This document shows positions 44,385 through 54,389 of a stretch of 64,000 nucleotides of DNA, in pieces. The notes below the pieces were generated by a model, which saw only the letters and a list, made by a program, of their open reading frames with translations, searched no databases and was not told the origin of the DNA. The first letter of the stretch is position 1; each line of letters begins with the position of its first letter. Source of the stretch: an uncultured Salinisphaerales bacterium (GTDB lineage: Bacteria > Pseudomonadota > Gammaproteobacteria > Nevskiales > CAJXLF01); NCBI GenBank assembly GCA_913055805.1, contig CAJXLF010000002.1:372001-436000 (forward strand). Reading direction: 5' to 3'. The position numbers and the translations under genes were made by a program.

Positions 44385-45884
44385 TCAATCCGGTCCGACC
44401 GATGGGTTCACCAGGCTGCGTAGATGCGGTAACAGATCACTGGGTAACAGACCCCTCTCGCCATCTTTTGCCGCCAGATCACCGGCCCGTGCATGCACAT
44501 CGACTGCCAGCCGCGCGGCATCGTATAAACCCAGGCCCTGCGCCAGCAACGCCACAATCACGCCGCCCAGCAAATCACCCATACCGCCCACCGCCATACC
44601 CGGATTACCCGCTGTGCATAACGTGACCGGCTGATTCTCAACCGCCACCAGGGTGCCCGCCCCTTTCAAGACTGCTACACCCCCATAGCGGGTTACCAGG
44701 CCCTGCACGGCACCCAAACGATCCGCCTGTATGTCAGCGTTGGAAGCTTCAAGAAGCCGCGCTGCCTCACCCGGATGTGGTGTAAGCACCCAGTTTGTCC
44801 GTTGCCCAGGATTGGCCGCCAAAAGATTCAACCCATCGGCATCCACCACCAGCGGTAACCGGCTGTCAATGACCTTGGCCCAGAGCACCCGCCCCCAGTC
44901 ACCCTGACCCAGGCCCGGCCCGAGTAATACGGCATCCGTCGACGACAGCAGGGAATCCAGGTCTTCGGGCGACTCCACACCCCGGCACATCAGTTCGGGG
45001 CGCGCCTGACTCATGGCGACAGCAGCCTCGGGGCGGGTAGCTACCGATACCAGGCCGGCGCCACTGCGCAAGGCCGCTTCCGCAGCAAGGCGAATGGCGC
45101 CGGCAGTACCATAATCACCGCCAATGCAAAGCACGTGGCCGTGCCGATTCTTATGCGCATCCCGTTTGCGTGGCGGCAGGCAACGCTGATACTCCTGCGG
45201 ACCGATGCGGACAACGGCCGGCGGCAATTCGTCATAAACGCGGGCCGGCACTGCAAGATCATCGAAAACCAGTTCCCCGGCGCAAGCGGGGCCGCTACCA
45301 ATCAACAAACCCACTTTCATGCCGATAAAGGTCACCGTTGTATCCGCACGAACAGCTGCGCCCAGCACTTGCCCGGTGTCTGCGTGCAGACCCGAGGGAA
45401 TATCCACACCCAGCACGCCTGCGCCCGCCTGCGCGGCCGCATTGATTCGCTGCACTGCATCCAGAAACGCCCCTTCGACTGCGCGATCGGTTCCGGTACC
45501 CAGCAGGGCATCGACCACTACATCGGCCTGCACCGGCGGCGCGGACATCACCGCAGGATAACCGCCGGCTTGCTTATAGGCCTGCAGGGCGCGCAGAGCA
45601 TCGCCTTTAAGCCGCCCGGGATCACAAAGCAGTTCGAGCGTCACATCAAGCCCTTCTGCCAGAGCAAGCATGCCGATGACGCAACCATCGCCTCCATTGT
45701 TGCCCGGCCCGCACACAATATGCAGATGCCGGGCATCAGGCCAGCGCTTGCGTAAAACGCCATAAGCCGCAGCGGCAGCACGTTGCATAAGGTCAAAACC
45801 GGGAATGCCATGCTCTTCAATGGCACGGCGGTCCAGTTCTCGCACCTGCTCGGCACGATATAGCGTATTGGGTAAGGCGCTCAT
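44385..45884 (-). CDS. nnr: Bifunctional NAD(P)H-hydrate epimerase / ADP-dependent dehydratase
   Basis: 499 residues. N-terminal YjeF_N epimerase domain (HIVCGPGNNGGDGCVIGMLAL, VVDALLGTGTDRAVEG), C-terminal carbohydrate-kinase-like dehydratase (GDYGTAGAIRLAAEAALRSGAGLV, VLTPHPGEAARLL, KGAGTLVAVENQPV, AGNPGMAVGGMGDLLGGVI). It repairs hydrated NAD(P)H. It is the most upstream gene of the cluster running to purA. Confidence 0.95.
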   Translation of the reverse strand: MSALPNTLYRAEQVRELDRRAIEEHGIPGFDLMQRAAAAAYGVLRKRWPDARHLHIVCGPGNNGGDGCVIGMLALAEGLDVTLELLCDPGRLKGDALRALQAYKQAGGYPAVMSAPPVQADVVVDALLGTGTDRAVEGAFLDAVQRINAAAQAGAGVLGVDIPSGLHADTGQVLGAAVRADTTVTFIGMKVGLLIGSGPACAGELVFDDLAVPARVYDELPPAVVRIGPQEYQRCLPPRKRDAHKNRHGHVLCIGGDYGTAGAIRLAAEAALRSGAGLVSVATRPEAAVAMSQARPELMCRGVESPEDLDSLLSSTDAVLLGPGLGQGDWGRVLWAKVIDSRLPLVVDADGLNLLAANPGQRTNWVLTPHPGEAARLLEASNADIQADRLGAVQGLVTRYGGVAVLKGAGTLVAVENQPVTLCTAGNPGMAVGGMGDLLGGVIVALLAQGLGLYDAARLAVDVHARAGDLAAKDGERGLLPSDLLPHLRSLVNPSVGPD

Positions 45885-45925
45885 GTCGCCATTATAGAAA
45901 AGCAGCGGAAAAAAACCTGGTTTGT

Positions 45926-47521
45926 CTATCGCTGCCTGAGATAGCGCTGCAGCAACATGCGGGTCGATGGGTCATGTTCGTCAGGATTGCCCGCTTCGAT
46001 GTCCTGTAATAGACGTCTGGCCAGGCGCTTGCCCTCCTCAACCCCCCATTGATCGAAGGCATTGATATACCAGATAACGGATTGCACGAAGACCTTGTGT
46101 TCATAAAGCGCCAGCAGCGCACCCAGGCAATAAGGCGACAGATCATCGAGCAGAATCATTGTGCTCGGCCGGTTACCCGGCAGGACCCGGTGTTCAGCCA
46201 GAGAGGCTCCATCTGCCTGCAGACTGTCGGCGCTGCGCCCTTCCATCAAAGCCTGCGCCTGGGCCAGGCAGTTGGCTACCAATGCATCCTGTTGCGACGG
46301 ATAAGGCTGATTCACCTTGAGCGGCAGAATGAAATCCACCGGCACAATCTGCGGCCCCTGGTGTAAACGTTGCATGAAGGCATGCTGGGCATTGGTACCG
46401 ACCTCACCCCATAAAGCAGGCGCAGTGGCATAACTGACCGGCTTTCCATCGCGGTCCACCGACTTGCCGTTGCTTTCCATTTCCAGTTGCTGCAAATAGC
46501 CTGGCAACCAGAGAAGATAATTACTGTACGGCAACACCACATGCTGGTTGACGCGCAGAAAATTGGTATGCCAGATACCCAGCAGTCCCATCACTACCGG
46601 CAAATTCTGCTGCAATGGCGCATGCCGAAAATGCGCATCCATCGCACGCGCACCTTCCAGCAGCGCTTCAAACGCAGGCAGGCCGATGGCAATGGCCAAT
46701 GCTGTACCCACGGTCGACCAGACGGAAAAGCGTCCGCCGACCCAGTCCCAGAAAGGCAACACCAGGCCGGCCCCGAAAGCCTCGGCGCGCTGGCTCCGGG
46801 CACTGATGGCAACAAAATGCTGACTGACACCTTCCGCCGGCACAGCGGCTTTTATCCATTCGCGCGCCAGCTCTGCGTTGGCCAGGGTTTCCGTCGTCGT
46901 AAAGCTCTTGGAGACCACGAGAAACAGCGTGGTTTCAGGGTCAAGCCCGCGCAGGGTTTCATGCAGCTCACTGCCATCTCCATTGCCGACGAAGTGCACA
47001 CGCGGCCGCCCGTCGCAATACGGCGTCAGGGCTGTCGCCAACATGCGCGGGCCCAGGTCAGAACCGCCGATGCCCAGATTCACCACATCAGTAACCGTCT
47101 GGCCCGTACCACATTGCCAATGCCCGCTGCGCACGGACTCGCAAAATTCCGCCATGCGCGCATAACCCTGTCGCACTGCAGGCATGACATTGAATTCTTC
47201 AGAAGGAAAAACAGCCGAGTGTTCCTGGCGTAGCGCCATATGCAGCACCGGCCGGTCCTCGGTGTGATTGATATGCTCGCCAGTGAAAAGACGCTCGATC
47301 CAGGCTGGCAATTCGGCCTGTTCGGCCAGCCCTGTCAGGGCCTGGAGAATGCTGTCATCAACAGGTTGCTTGGAATAGTCCACAAACAGACCGGCCACCT
47401 GCGCGGAATAACGCTGAGCACGGGCCGGGTCGGTGGCAAAAGATTCGGATATGCGTGGCGCCGGACCGGCAGCCAGAACCTGCAGTTCCCGCCAGGCAGG
47501 CAGCGAATCAGGTCGCGGCAT
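45926..47521 (-). CDS. pgi: Glucose-6-phosphate isomerase
   Basis: 531 residues from ATG 47521 (GTG 6 codons upstream is possible). Signature segments VNLGIGGSDLGPRM, LFLVVSKSFTTTETLANA, GGRFSVWSTVGTALAIAIG, and the catalytic Glu region WGEVGTNAQHAFMQRLHQG. It interconverts glucose-6-phosphate and fructose-6-phosphate. It follows panD, as in pseudomonads. Confidence 0.97.
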   Translation of the reverse strand: MPRPDSLPAWRELQVLAAGPAPRISESFATDPARAQRYSAQVAGLFVDYSKQPVDDSILQALTGLAEQAELPAWIERLFTGEHINHTEDRPVLHMALRQEHSAVFPSEEFNVMPAVRQGYARMAEFCESVRSGHWQCGTGQTVTDVVNLGIGGSDLGPRMLATALTPYCDGRPRVHFVGNGDGSELHETLRGLDPETTLFLVVSKSFTTTETLANAELAREWIKAAVPAEGVSQHFVAISARSQRAEAFGAGLVLPFWDWVGGRFSVWSTVGTALAIAIGLPAFEALLEGARAMDAHFRHAPLQQNLPVVMGLLGIWHTNFLRVNQHVVLPYSNYLLWLPGYLQQLEMESNGKSVDRDGKPVSYATAPALWGEVGTNAQHAFMQRLHQGPQIVPVDFILPLKVNQPYPSQQDALVANCLAQAQALMEGRSADSLQADGASLAEHRVLPGNRPSTMILLDDLSPYCLGALLALYEHKVFVQSVIWYINAFDQWGVEEGKRLARRLLQDIEAGNPDEHDPSTRMLLQRYLRQR

Positions 47522-47577
47522 CGCCCACCCCGGGGTCACTGCGGCCGATGCGCGGCATGCCGGACGCTATCGCCTGC

Positions 47578-47958
47578 TCAGGCGGCCTGCGCCGGAATGG
47601 TGTTTCGCGTATGGGTGATGTTGTTATCGACGTCGAGGTAGACCAGACGCGGCTGGTAGCGCTTGGCCTCACCCTGGCTCATGCGAGCATAGGTGCAGAT
47701 AATCAGACGATCACCAGGACTGGCCTTGTGCGCAGCTGCGCCATTGACGGAAATCACCCTTGAGCCACGTTCGGCAAGAATTGCATAGGTCGTGAACCGC
47801 TCACCGTTGGTGACGTTGTAGATCTCGATCTGCTCGTATTCCAGGATACCGGCAGCCTCGAGCAGTTCCTCGTCTATGGCACAGGAACCCTCATAGTCCA
47901 ACTCTGCGTGAGTAACACAGGCCCTATGGAGCTTGGATTTTAGCAACGTTAATTCCAT
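47578..47958 (-). CDS. panD: Aspartate 1-decarboxylase
   Basis: 126 residues. It forms beta-alanine for pantothenate. The proenzyme is cleaved between Gly24 and Ser25 ([12 protein letters not shown]) to make the pyruvoyl cofactor. Also visible: [32 protein letters not shown] and [20 protein letters not shown]. It is separated from panC by 142 bases. Confidence 0.97.
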   Translation of the reverse strand: MELTLLKSKLHRACVTHAELDYEGSCAIDEELLEAAGILEYEQIEIYNVTNGERFTTYAILAERGSRVISVNGAAAHKASPGDRLIICTYARMSQGEAKRYQPRLVYLDVDNNITHTRNTIPAQAA

Positions 47959-48100
47959 GGCAGGCTCTCTTGTAGCTTCACCAGGTCGTTGAGCGGTGTG
48001 AGTTTTATTGGATAGCGAGCAGTGCGTCTACCCGTCATCCCCCCGTCATGGCAGTCATTCGTTGCCTACAGCCTTAGCGTATCAGCTGCATACAGGCACT

Positions 48101-48943
48101 TTATACACTTACCTCAATATTATCTATAAGTCGGGCAGAACCCAACCTGGCTGCCACCAGAAGCGCGAAATGGTGCATCGCAGTATCGGGTGCTGTCAAG
48201 TCCGGTGACGCGATCGTCATATATTCAGTTTTGAAGCCCCGGGCATCCAGCGTCTGCCGCGCCTCGTTTTCCAGGGCGGTGAAATCCCGTTCACCTGCGC
48301 GCAAACGCTCGGCGGTAGCGCATAACTGGGCATATAAGGCCGGCGCCAATGCGCGCTCCCCTGCGGTCAGATACTGGTTGCGTGAACTCATGGCCAGACC
48401 GTCGTCTTCGCGCACTGTGGGCTCGCCGATAATTTCAATCGGCAGATGCAATGCGCGCGCTAAGCGCCGGATCACCGCGAGCTGCTGATAGTCCTTCTGC
48501 CCGAACACTGCCACATCCGGCTGCACCTGGTTGAACAGCACGGTGACCACGGTGGCCACGCCGGTGAAATGCCCCGGCCGGTGCGCCCCGCAGAGAATAC
48601 TGTCCAGGCCCGGTACCTGCACCTCCACCGCCCCCGGCCCCAGCGGGTACATGGTGTCGACGTCGGGATGGAAAATCAGGTCGGCGCCGATGGCTTCCAG
48701 CGCCTGACTGTCGGCTTCCAGGGTGCGTGGATAACGGTCCAGATCTTCGTTGACGCCAAACTGGGTGGGATTGACGAAAATGCTCACCACTACACGGTCG
48801 GCATGCTTCTGCGCGCTTTTCACCAGCTGCAAATGGCCGGCATGCAGATTGCCCATGGTCGGCGCCAGGGCAATGCGCTGGCCCGCAGCCCGCCATTCGG
48901 CGAGCTGCGCACGCAGCGCGGAGAGGTCGGAAACGAGTTGCAT
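48101..48943 (-). CDS. panC: Pantothenate synthetase (pantoate--beta-alanine ligase)
   Basis: 280 residues from ATG 48943. HIGH-like motif PTMGNLHAGHLQLV, SIFVNPTQFGVNEDLDRYPR, HRPGHFTGVATVVTVLFNQVQPD, FGQKDYQQLAVIRR and REDDGLAMSSRNQYL. It joins pantoate and beta-alanine with ATP. The frame is open further upstream but that part overlaps panB in another frame. Confidence 0.97.
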   Translation of the reverse strand: MQLVSDLSALRAQLAEWRAAGQRIALAPTMGNLHAGHLQLVKSAQKHADRVVVSIFVNPTQFGVNEDLDRYPRTLEADSQALEAIGADLIFHPDVDTMYPLGPGAVEVQVPGLDSILCGAHRPGHFTGVATVVTVLFNQVQPDVAVFGQKDYQQLAVIRRLARALHLPIEIIGEPTVREDDGLAMSSRNQYLTAGERALAPALYAQLCATAERLRAGERDFTALENEARQTLDARGFKTEYMTIASPDLTAPDTAMHHFALLVAARLGSARLIDNIEVSV

Positions 48944-48951
48944 CGCCGTGC

Positions 48952-49773
48952 TCAGAAGCAGTGTTCCGGCGCCGGATAACTGCCGCCCTTGACCGCTTCG
49001 ACATAGGCGCCCAGTGCTGCCTGAACGTTTTCCGCGCCCTGCATGAAGTTCTGCACGAAACGCGGCTTGCGGCCGCGGGTGATGTCGAGAATGTCGTAAC
49101 TGACCAGAATCTGGCCGTCGGTGTCCGGCCCGGCGCCGATACCGATGACCGGCACACTGGCCTGCCCGGCAATGCGCTTGCCCAGGTCGGCCGGCACGCA
49201 CTCCACCAGCAACATATCCGCGCCCGCATCTTCCAGCGCCTTGGCATCCTTGAGCATGGCCTCGGCCGCATCCGCTTCACGACCCTGCACACGGAACCCG
49301 CCCAGCTTGTGAATCAGCTGCGGCTGCAGGCCGATGTGGCCGCAGACCGGAATGCCGCGAGCCGTGAGGTAGTCAACGATATCCGCCTCGATTTCGCCGC
49401 CTTCCAGCTTGATCATCTTGGCGCCGCCTTCCTGCATCAGGCGCGAGGCGCTGTCCAGGGCACGGTCACGGGTGGCATAGCTCATGAACGGCATGTCGCC
49501 CATCAGGAAGGCACGCTGCAATCCGCGCGCCACCGCGCGGCAATGGTAGATGAGGTCATCGACGGTGACCGGCACGGTACTGTCATGTCCCTGCAACACC
49601 ATGCCCAGTGAATCACCGACCAGCACCAGATCCACACCTGCAGCATCTTCCAGTGCTGCGAAACTCGCGTCATAGGCTGTGAGGCAGGCGATCTTCTCGC
49701 CTGTCTCGCGCATCTTGCGAAAGTCGGTCAGGGTAAGGGGTTTGGCGTCTTCTAAACCTTTTCCGGCATACAT
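48952..49773 (-). CDS. panB: 3-methyl-2-oxobutanoate hydroxymethyltransferase
   Basis: 273 residues. It makes ketopantoate from 2-oxoisovalerate with methylene-THF. Family motifs CLTAYDASFAALEDAAGVDLVLVGDSLG (key YD and GDS), DMPFMSYA, KLEGG, and GHIGLQPQ, then VECVP and GIGAGPDTDGQILV. It is 8 bases from panC. Confidence 0.97.
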   Translation of the reverse strand: MYAGKGLEDAKPLTLTDFRKMRETGEKIACLTAYDASFAALEDAAGVDLVLVGDSLGMVLQGHDSTVPVTVDDLIYHCRAVARGLQRAFLMGDMPFMSYATRDRALDSASRLMQEGGAKMIKLEGGEIEADIVDYLTARGIPVCGHIGLQPQLIHKLGGFRVQGREADAAEAMLKDAKALEDAGADMLLVECVPADLGKRIAGQASVPVIGIGAGPDTDGQILVSYDILDITRGRKPRFVQNFMQGAENVQAALGAYVEAVKGGSYPAPEHCF

Positions 49774-49814
49774 TTTTGCTACTCCAGAACAACGAGCGGT
49801 GTAGTCCTGAGCGG

Positions 49815-49842
49815 TTTTAAAACCCCGGCGCCAGAACCGGGG
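49815..49842 (-). terminator. Terminator between the deoxynucleoside kinase gene and panB
   Basis: Minus strand CCCCGGTTCTGGCGCCGGGG then TTTTAAAA. The stem is 7-8 bp with a short T run, 8 bases after the kinase stop. Confidence 0.72.
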
Positions 49843-49850
49843 GACAGTGA

Positions 49851-50471
49851 CTATAACGTAATCAACGATTGCGGGGTGCTCAACGCCTCCAGCAGAGCCT
49901 TGTAATCCTCACGACTGGAAACCAGATCATGGCTGTCGGCGTTTACGACAATCAACTGGGTTTCGCGGTACTGGCTGAAATAGGCCTGATAGGTCTGCGA
50001 CACCTGCAGCATGTAGTCCTCCGTCAGATTGAGTTCTTCATGCCGGTTGCGCTTGCGCACACGCTGCATGAGCACTTCCACGGGCGCATGCAGGTAAATC
50101 ACACAATCGGGCCTGGGCGCCTGCCAGGCCATGCGCCGGAAAATATCGTCGTAGAGATCCATTTCCGCGCCCTGCAGATTGAGCCGCGCAAACAACCGGT
50201 CCTTGTCGAAAAGAAAGTCGGCCACACAGCGGTTGGCAAACAGGTCACCCTGACGTAACTGATCCACCTGCTGGGCACGCTGCACCAGAAACGATAACTG
50301 GGCAGCCAGCGCATAACGCCGGGGCTCGTTATAGAACTTCTCCAGAAACGGATTTTCCTGGGGCTTTTCGAGGAAAACCTCGGCCGACAGGGTCTCGCCC
50401 AACCGGTGCGCCAGAGTGGTCTTGCCCACACCGATGGGACCTTCAATGGCAATGTAGCGCAGCTGATTCAT
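49851..50471 (-). CDS. Deoxynucleoside kinase (dNK family)
   Basis: 206 residues from ATG 50471. P-loop IEGPIGVGKTTLAHRLGE, catalytic region LEKPQENPFLEKFYNEPRRYA, the Asp-Arg-like segment NRCVADFLFDKDRLFA, and the lid RVRKRNRHEELNLTEDYM. The family (deoxyguanosine, deoxyadenosine and deoxycytidine kinases) phosphorylates salvaged deoxynucleosides. It lies between panB and folK, 10 bases after folK. Confidence 0.9.
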   Translation of the reverse strand: MNQLRYIAIEGPIGVGKTTLAHRLGETLSAEVFLEKPQENPFLEKFYNEPRRYALAAQLSFLVQRAQQVDQLRQGDLFANRCVADFLFDKDRLFARLNLQGAEMDLYDDIFRRMAWQAPRPDCVIYLHAPVEVLMQRVRKRNRHEELNLTEDYMLQVSQTYQAYFSQYRETQLIVVNADSHDLVSSREDYKALLEALSTPQSLITL

Positions 50472-50481
50472 GCCGGGCGCC

Positions 50482-50988
50482 CTATTCCGCTTCCGCCCAT
50501 GGCGCCAGCCCCTGGCCACCCAGCACCCGGGCCAGTTCCGCGGCTGCCCCCAGGCCCGGAATTGCGACATCGGGCGCAATATCAGCCAGAGGACGCATGA
50601 CAAAATTACGTTTATGCATTTCCGGATGCGGCACGGTGAGACGCTCGCTGTTAATCACATAACCCCCGTAGAGCAAGAGGTCCAGATCCAGGGTCCGCGG
50701 CCCCCAGCGTTGAGTCGCATTGCGCTCACGGCCTTGCTGCTTCTCGATAGACTGCAGGCAGTCCAGCAGCTGCAGAGCTTCAAGGTCGGTAAAGACTTCC
50801 ACCACGGCGTTACAGTAGTCCGGCTGACCTGCAACGCCCAGAGGTGCTGATCGGTAAACAGGCGAAACGGCCCCCAGGGACAAATCACTGGTCGCGCGCA
50901 GGGCCGACAGGGCTGTCTGCAATTGCTGCCGGGGCGCCTGCAGATTGCTGCCCATACCGAGGAAACAGCGAACACCGTGTTCAGGCAT
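50482..50988 (-). CDS. folK: 6-hydroxymethyl-7,8-dihydropterin pyrophosphokinase
   Basis: 168 residues from ATG 50988 (MPEHGVRCFLGMGSN). HPPK motifs: YRSAPLGVAGQPDYCNAVVEV, GRERNATQRWGPRTLDLDLLLYG and VPHPEMHKRNFVMRPLADI. It activates the pterin for folate synthesis. The open frame extends upstream into pcnB sequence but the family start is here; the gap to pcnB is 7 bases. Confidence 0.96.
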   Translation of the reverse strand: MPEHGVRCFLGMGSNLQAPRQQLQTALSALRATSDLSLGAVSPVYRSAPLGVAGQPDYCNAVVEVFTDLEALQLLDCLQSIEKQQGRERNATQRWGPRTLDLDLLLYGGYVINSERLTVPHPEMHKRNFVMRPLADIAPDVAIPGLGAAAELARVLGGQGLAPWAEAE

Positions 50989-50995
50989 AGATAAG

Positions 50996-52342
50996 TTAAT
51001 GCTGCGCCGGTTTGCGTCGACCCTGGCTACCTTGGCCGCCCTGGCCACCCTTGCGCCGTCGACGCCGGCGGCGCCCCTGCCCCCCGCCGGCCTCACCTGG
51101 TGCTGTGGCGGTCATTTCAGCACGCCGTTCCGCATTGGCTTCCTGCAATTCGGTCCACCAGTCCGCCAGTTCCTGCTCAACCTCACCGGCAGCAGCGCGC
51201 AGCAAGAGGAAATCATAGGCGGCCCTGAACCGCGGATGCTCGAGCAACCGCAAGGGTCGCTTGCCACGGCGCTGGAACAAGCGGCGCTGCAAATGCCATA
51301 TGTCCTGCATCGGCGTTGAAAACCGCCTGGGCAGGGAGACGCGATCCAGCAGCTTGCGGATGACCTCTTCGGACGCGCGCTGCAAGGCTTCCACCTCGGG
51401 TAACCCGTCGGTTTCCAGTGCATTCTTGCGCATCAAGGTTGGCGGCCAAAGCAATGCAGCAAAGAGGAACGCGGGCGTGACCGGCTTGTCCTGTTCAATG
51501 CGCTTCGCCGTCCCGGCAAGCGCCTGGCGAATCAAGGCAAGACTGGCTCCGGAATCATCCCGTCCCAACGCCTCTTCGGTTGCCTCGAATAATTTGCCCA
51601 AAAGCCCATAGCGTCGTAGCTGCTCGAACACCTCAGGCCCCTGCACTGCCATCAGCATCTTGAGCACTTCATCGAACAGGCGTGCCGGCGGCACTTCGTG
51701 CAGCAGGTCGCCCAGTGCGAATAGCGGCTTCTCGGTTGCCTCGTCAATGGTCAGATCCAGTTTTGCGGCAATCCGCACTGCGCGCAGCATGCGCACCGGA
51801 TCTTCACGATAGCGATCTTCGGGGTCACCGATCAGTCTCAGGCGCCGGGCGGCAACATCTTCCAGCGCACCCACATAATCGCGCACCGAAAAATCGGTCA
51901 CGTCGTAATAAAGAGCATTAATAGTGAAGTCGCGCCGATGGGCGTCCTGCTCGACATTGCCGTAGACGTTATCGCGCAGGATGCGGCCGCTTTCGTCGCA
52001 ACGTTCACCCAGGCCCTCGGTCTCGGCTTCCTGATGTCCGGCGCGGAATGTCGCTACTTCGATAATCTCCCGGCCGAACCGTACATGCGCCAGCCGGAAG
52101 CGCCGACCAATCAGGCGGCATTGCCGGCCGAAAAGATCCTTGACCTCTTCCGGCGTGGCCGCCGTGGCGATGTCGAAGTCCTTGGGCTGCACACCCAGCA
52201 GCAGGTCGCGTATTCCACCGCCGACCAGGTACGCCTCAACGCCCGCCTCCTTGAAGCGGTAAAGCGTCTTCAAAGCGCCGGGTGAAATGTTGGAGCGTGA
52301 AATCGAATGCTCCGAACGCGGAAGAATCCTGAGCTCGGTAAT
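50996..52342 (-). CDS. pcnB: Poly(A) polymerase I, probably with a non-canonical AUU start
   Basis: About 448 residues from the proposed ATT at 52342. It adds poly(A) tails that promote RNA decay. Nucleotidyltransferase core LVGGGIRDLLLGVQPKDFDIAT, RDFTINALYYDV, RYREDPVRMLRAVRIAAKL, C-terminal region ending in a run of basic residues (GRRRRRRRKGGQGG). The first standard start codon in frame is a TTG at 52273, but the upstream codons read ILPRSEHSISRSNISPGALK, which aligns with E. coli [20 protein letters not shown]. No ATG, GTG or TTG exists between a TAG at about 52411 and that TTG. E. coli pcnB is known to start at AUU. Confidence 0.93.
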   Translation of the reverse strand: MTELRILPRSEHSISRSNISPGALKTLYRFKEAGVEAYLVGGGIRDLLLGVQPKDFDIATAATPEEVKDLFGRQCRLIGRRFRLAHVRFGREIIEVATFRAGHQEAETEGLGERCDESGRILRDNVYGNVEQDAHRRDFTINALYYDVTDFSVRDYVGALEDVAARRLRLIGDPEDRYREDPVRMLRAVRIAAKLDLTIDEATEKPLFALGDLLHEVPPARLFDEVLKMLMAVQGPEVFEQLRRYGLLGKLFEATEEALGRDDSGASLALIRQALAGTAKRIEQDKPVTPAFLFAALLWPPTLMRKNALETDGLPEVEALQRASEEVIRKLLDRVSLPRRFSTPMQDIWHLQRRLFQRRGKRPLRLLEHPRFRAAYDFLLLRAAAGEVEQELADWWTELQEANAERRAEMTATAPGEAGGGQGRRRRRRRKGGQGGQGSQGRRKPAQH

Positions 52343-52494
52343 CGTTCTAAACCATTGGTTGTCGGGATAATCTTGGATGCGGCGGCATTCATGCCACAGC
52401 GGCGGCTATGATAACCGGCTTCAAAACTTTACGCACTGAGTGCTGTTCGACTACTCGCACGGCAAGCGGTTTCTGTCTATGCACTGCTCTCATG

Positions 52495-52560
52495 CCCGCA
52501 TCGTCAAGTAATCCGGGATGCCGCCCTCTCACGGCGAAAACCGGGGTTGATACGGGCCGT
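52495..52560 (+). pseudogene. Degenerate tRNA-Glu copy
   Basis: The anticodon arm and flank CGCCCTCTCACGGCG-AAAACCGGGGTT is identical over about 27 bases to the intact tRNA-Glu(CTC) 170 bases downstream, and GCATCGTC resembles its 5' end. The D arm is altered (AAGTAATCCGGGATG), the T loop reads GTTGATAC instead of GTTCGAGT, and the acceptor stem cannot pair. It is probably a decayed duplicate. Confidence 0.65.
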
Positions 52561-52654
52561 CCATGGCCCGGACGCTACGCGCGGCGTGGCCGTCCGAATC
52601 GGCTATCCTGACGATTCGTCGAGTCCGGGTACTCTCACCCCGGCCGTGATTCTG

Positions 52655-52660
52655 TATAAT
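52655..52660 (+). promoter_or_regulatory. Probable -10 box of tRNA-Glu
   Basis: TATAAT, a perfect -10 hexamer, 13 bases before the mature tRNA 5' end. No good -35 hexamer is visible at 16-18 bases upstream. A GC-rich GCGCTGCCCTC discriminator-like stretch follows. Confidence 0.55.
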
Positions 52661-52673
52661 GCGCTGCCCTCAC

Positions 52674-52749
52674 GCTCCCATCGTCTAGTGGCCTAGGACG
52701 TCGCCCTCTCACGGCGAAAACCGGGGTTCGAGTCCCCGTGGGAGCGCCA
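52674..52749 (+). tRNA. tRNA-Glu (anticodon CTC), CCA encoded
   Basis: Acceptor GCTCCCA pairs with TGGGAGC, discriminator G, encoded CCA. D arm with TCGTCTAGTGGCCTAGGACG, anticodon arm CGCCC-TCTCACGGCG with anticodon CTC (one base different from the common TTC), variable AAAAC, T arm CGGGG-TTCGAGT-CCCCG. Reads GAG codons; a TTC tRNA-Glu must exist elsewhere. Confidence 0.95.
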
Positions 52750-52883
52750 TCTCCATGATCCAGATTCAATCCTGTCATATATTGTTCCCTATGGGTCGCA
52801 AGGGGTCATAGCGCGACAGTCACTCGCCGCCTACATTGACGCTACACTGCTATCAGAAACATGAAATCAATGTGGAGAGAGAC

Positions 52884-54385
<1,502 letters not shown>

Positions 54386-54389
<4 letters not shown>

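Noticed and set aside
48031-48059. CGTCAT direct repeats in the panC-panD gap resembling a Pho box
   Set aside because: Only two copies have 11-base spacing, the third is 9 bases away, and on the plus strand no gene follows.
52408-52611. A 67-codon plus-strand frame over the degenerate tRNA
   Set aside because: It runs through tRNA-derived sequence, lacks a ribosome-binding site and has no protein-like composition.
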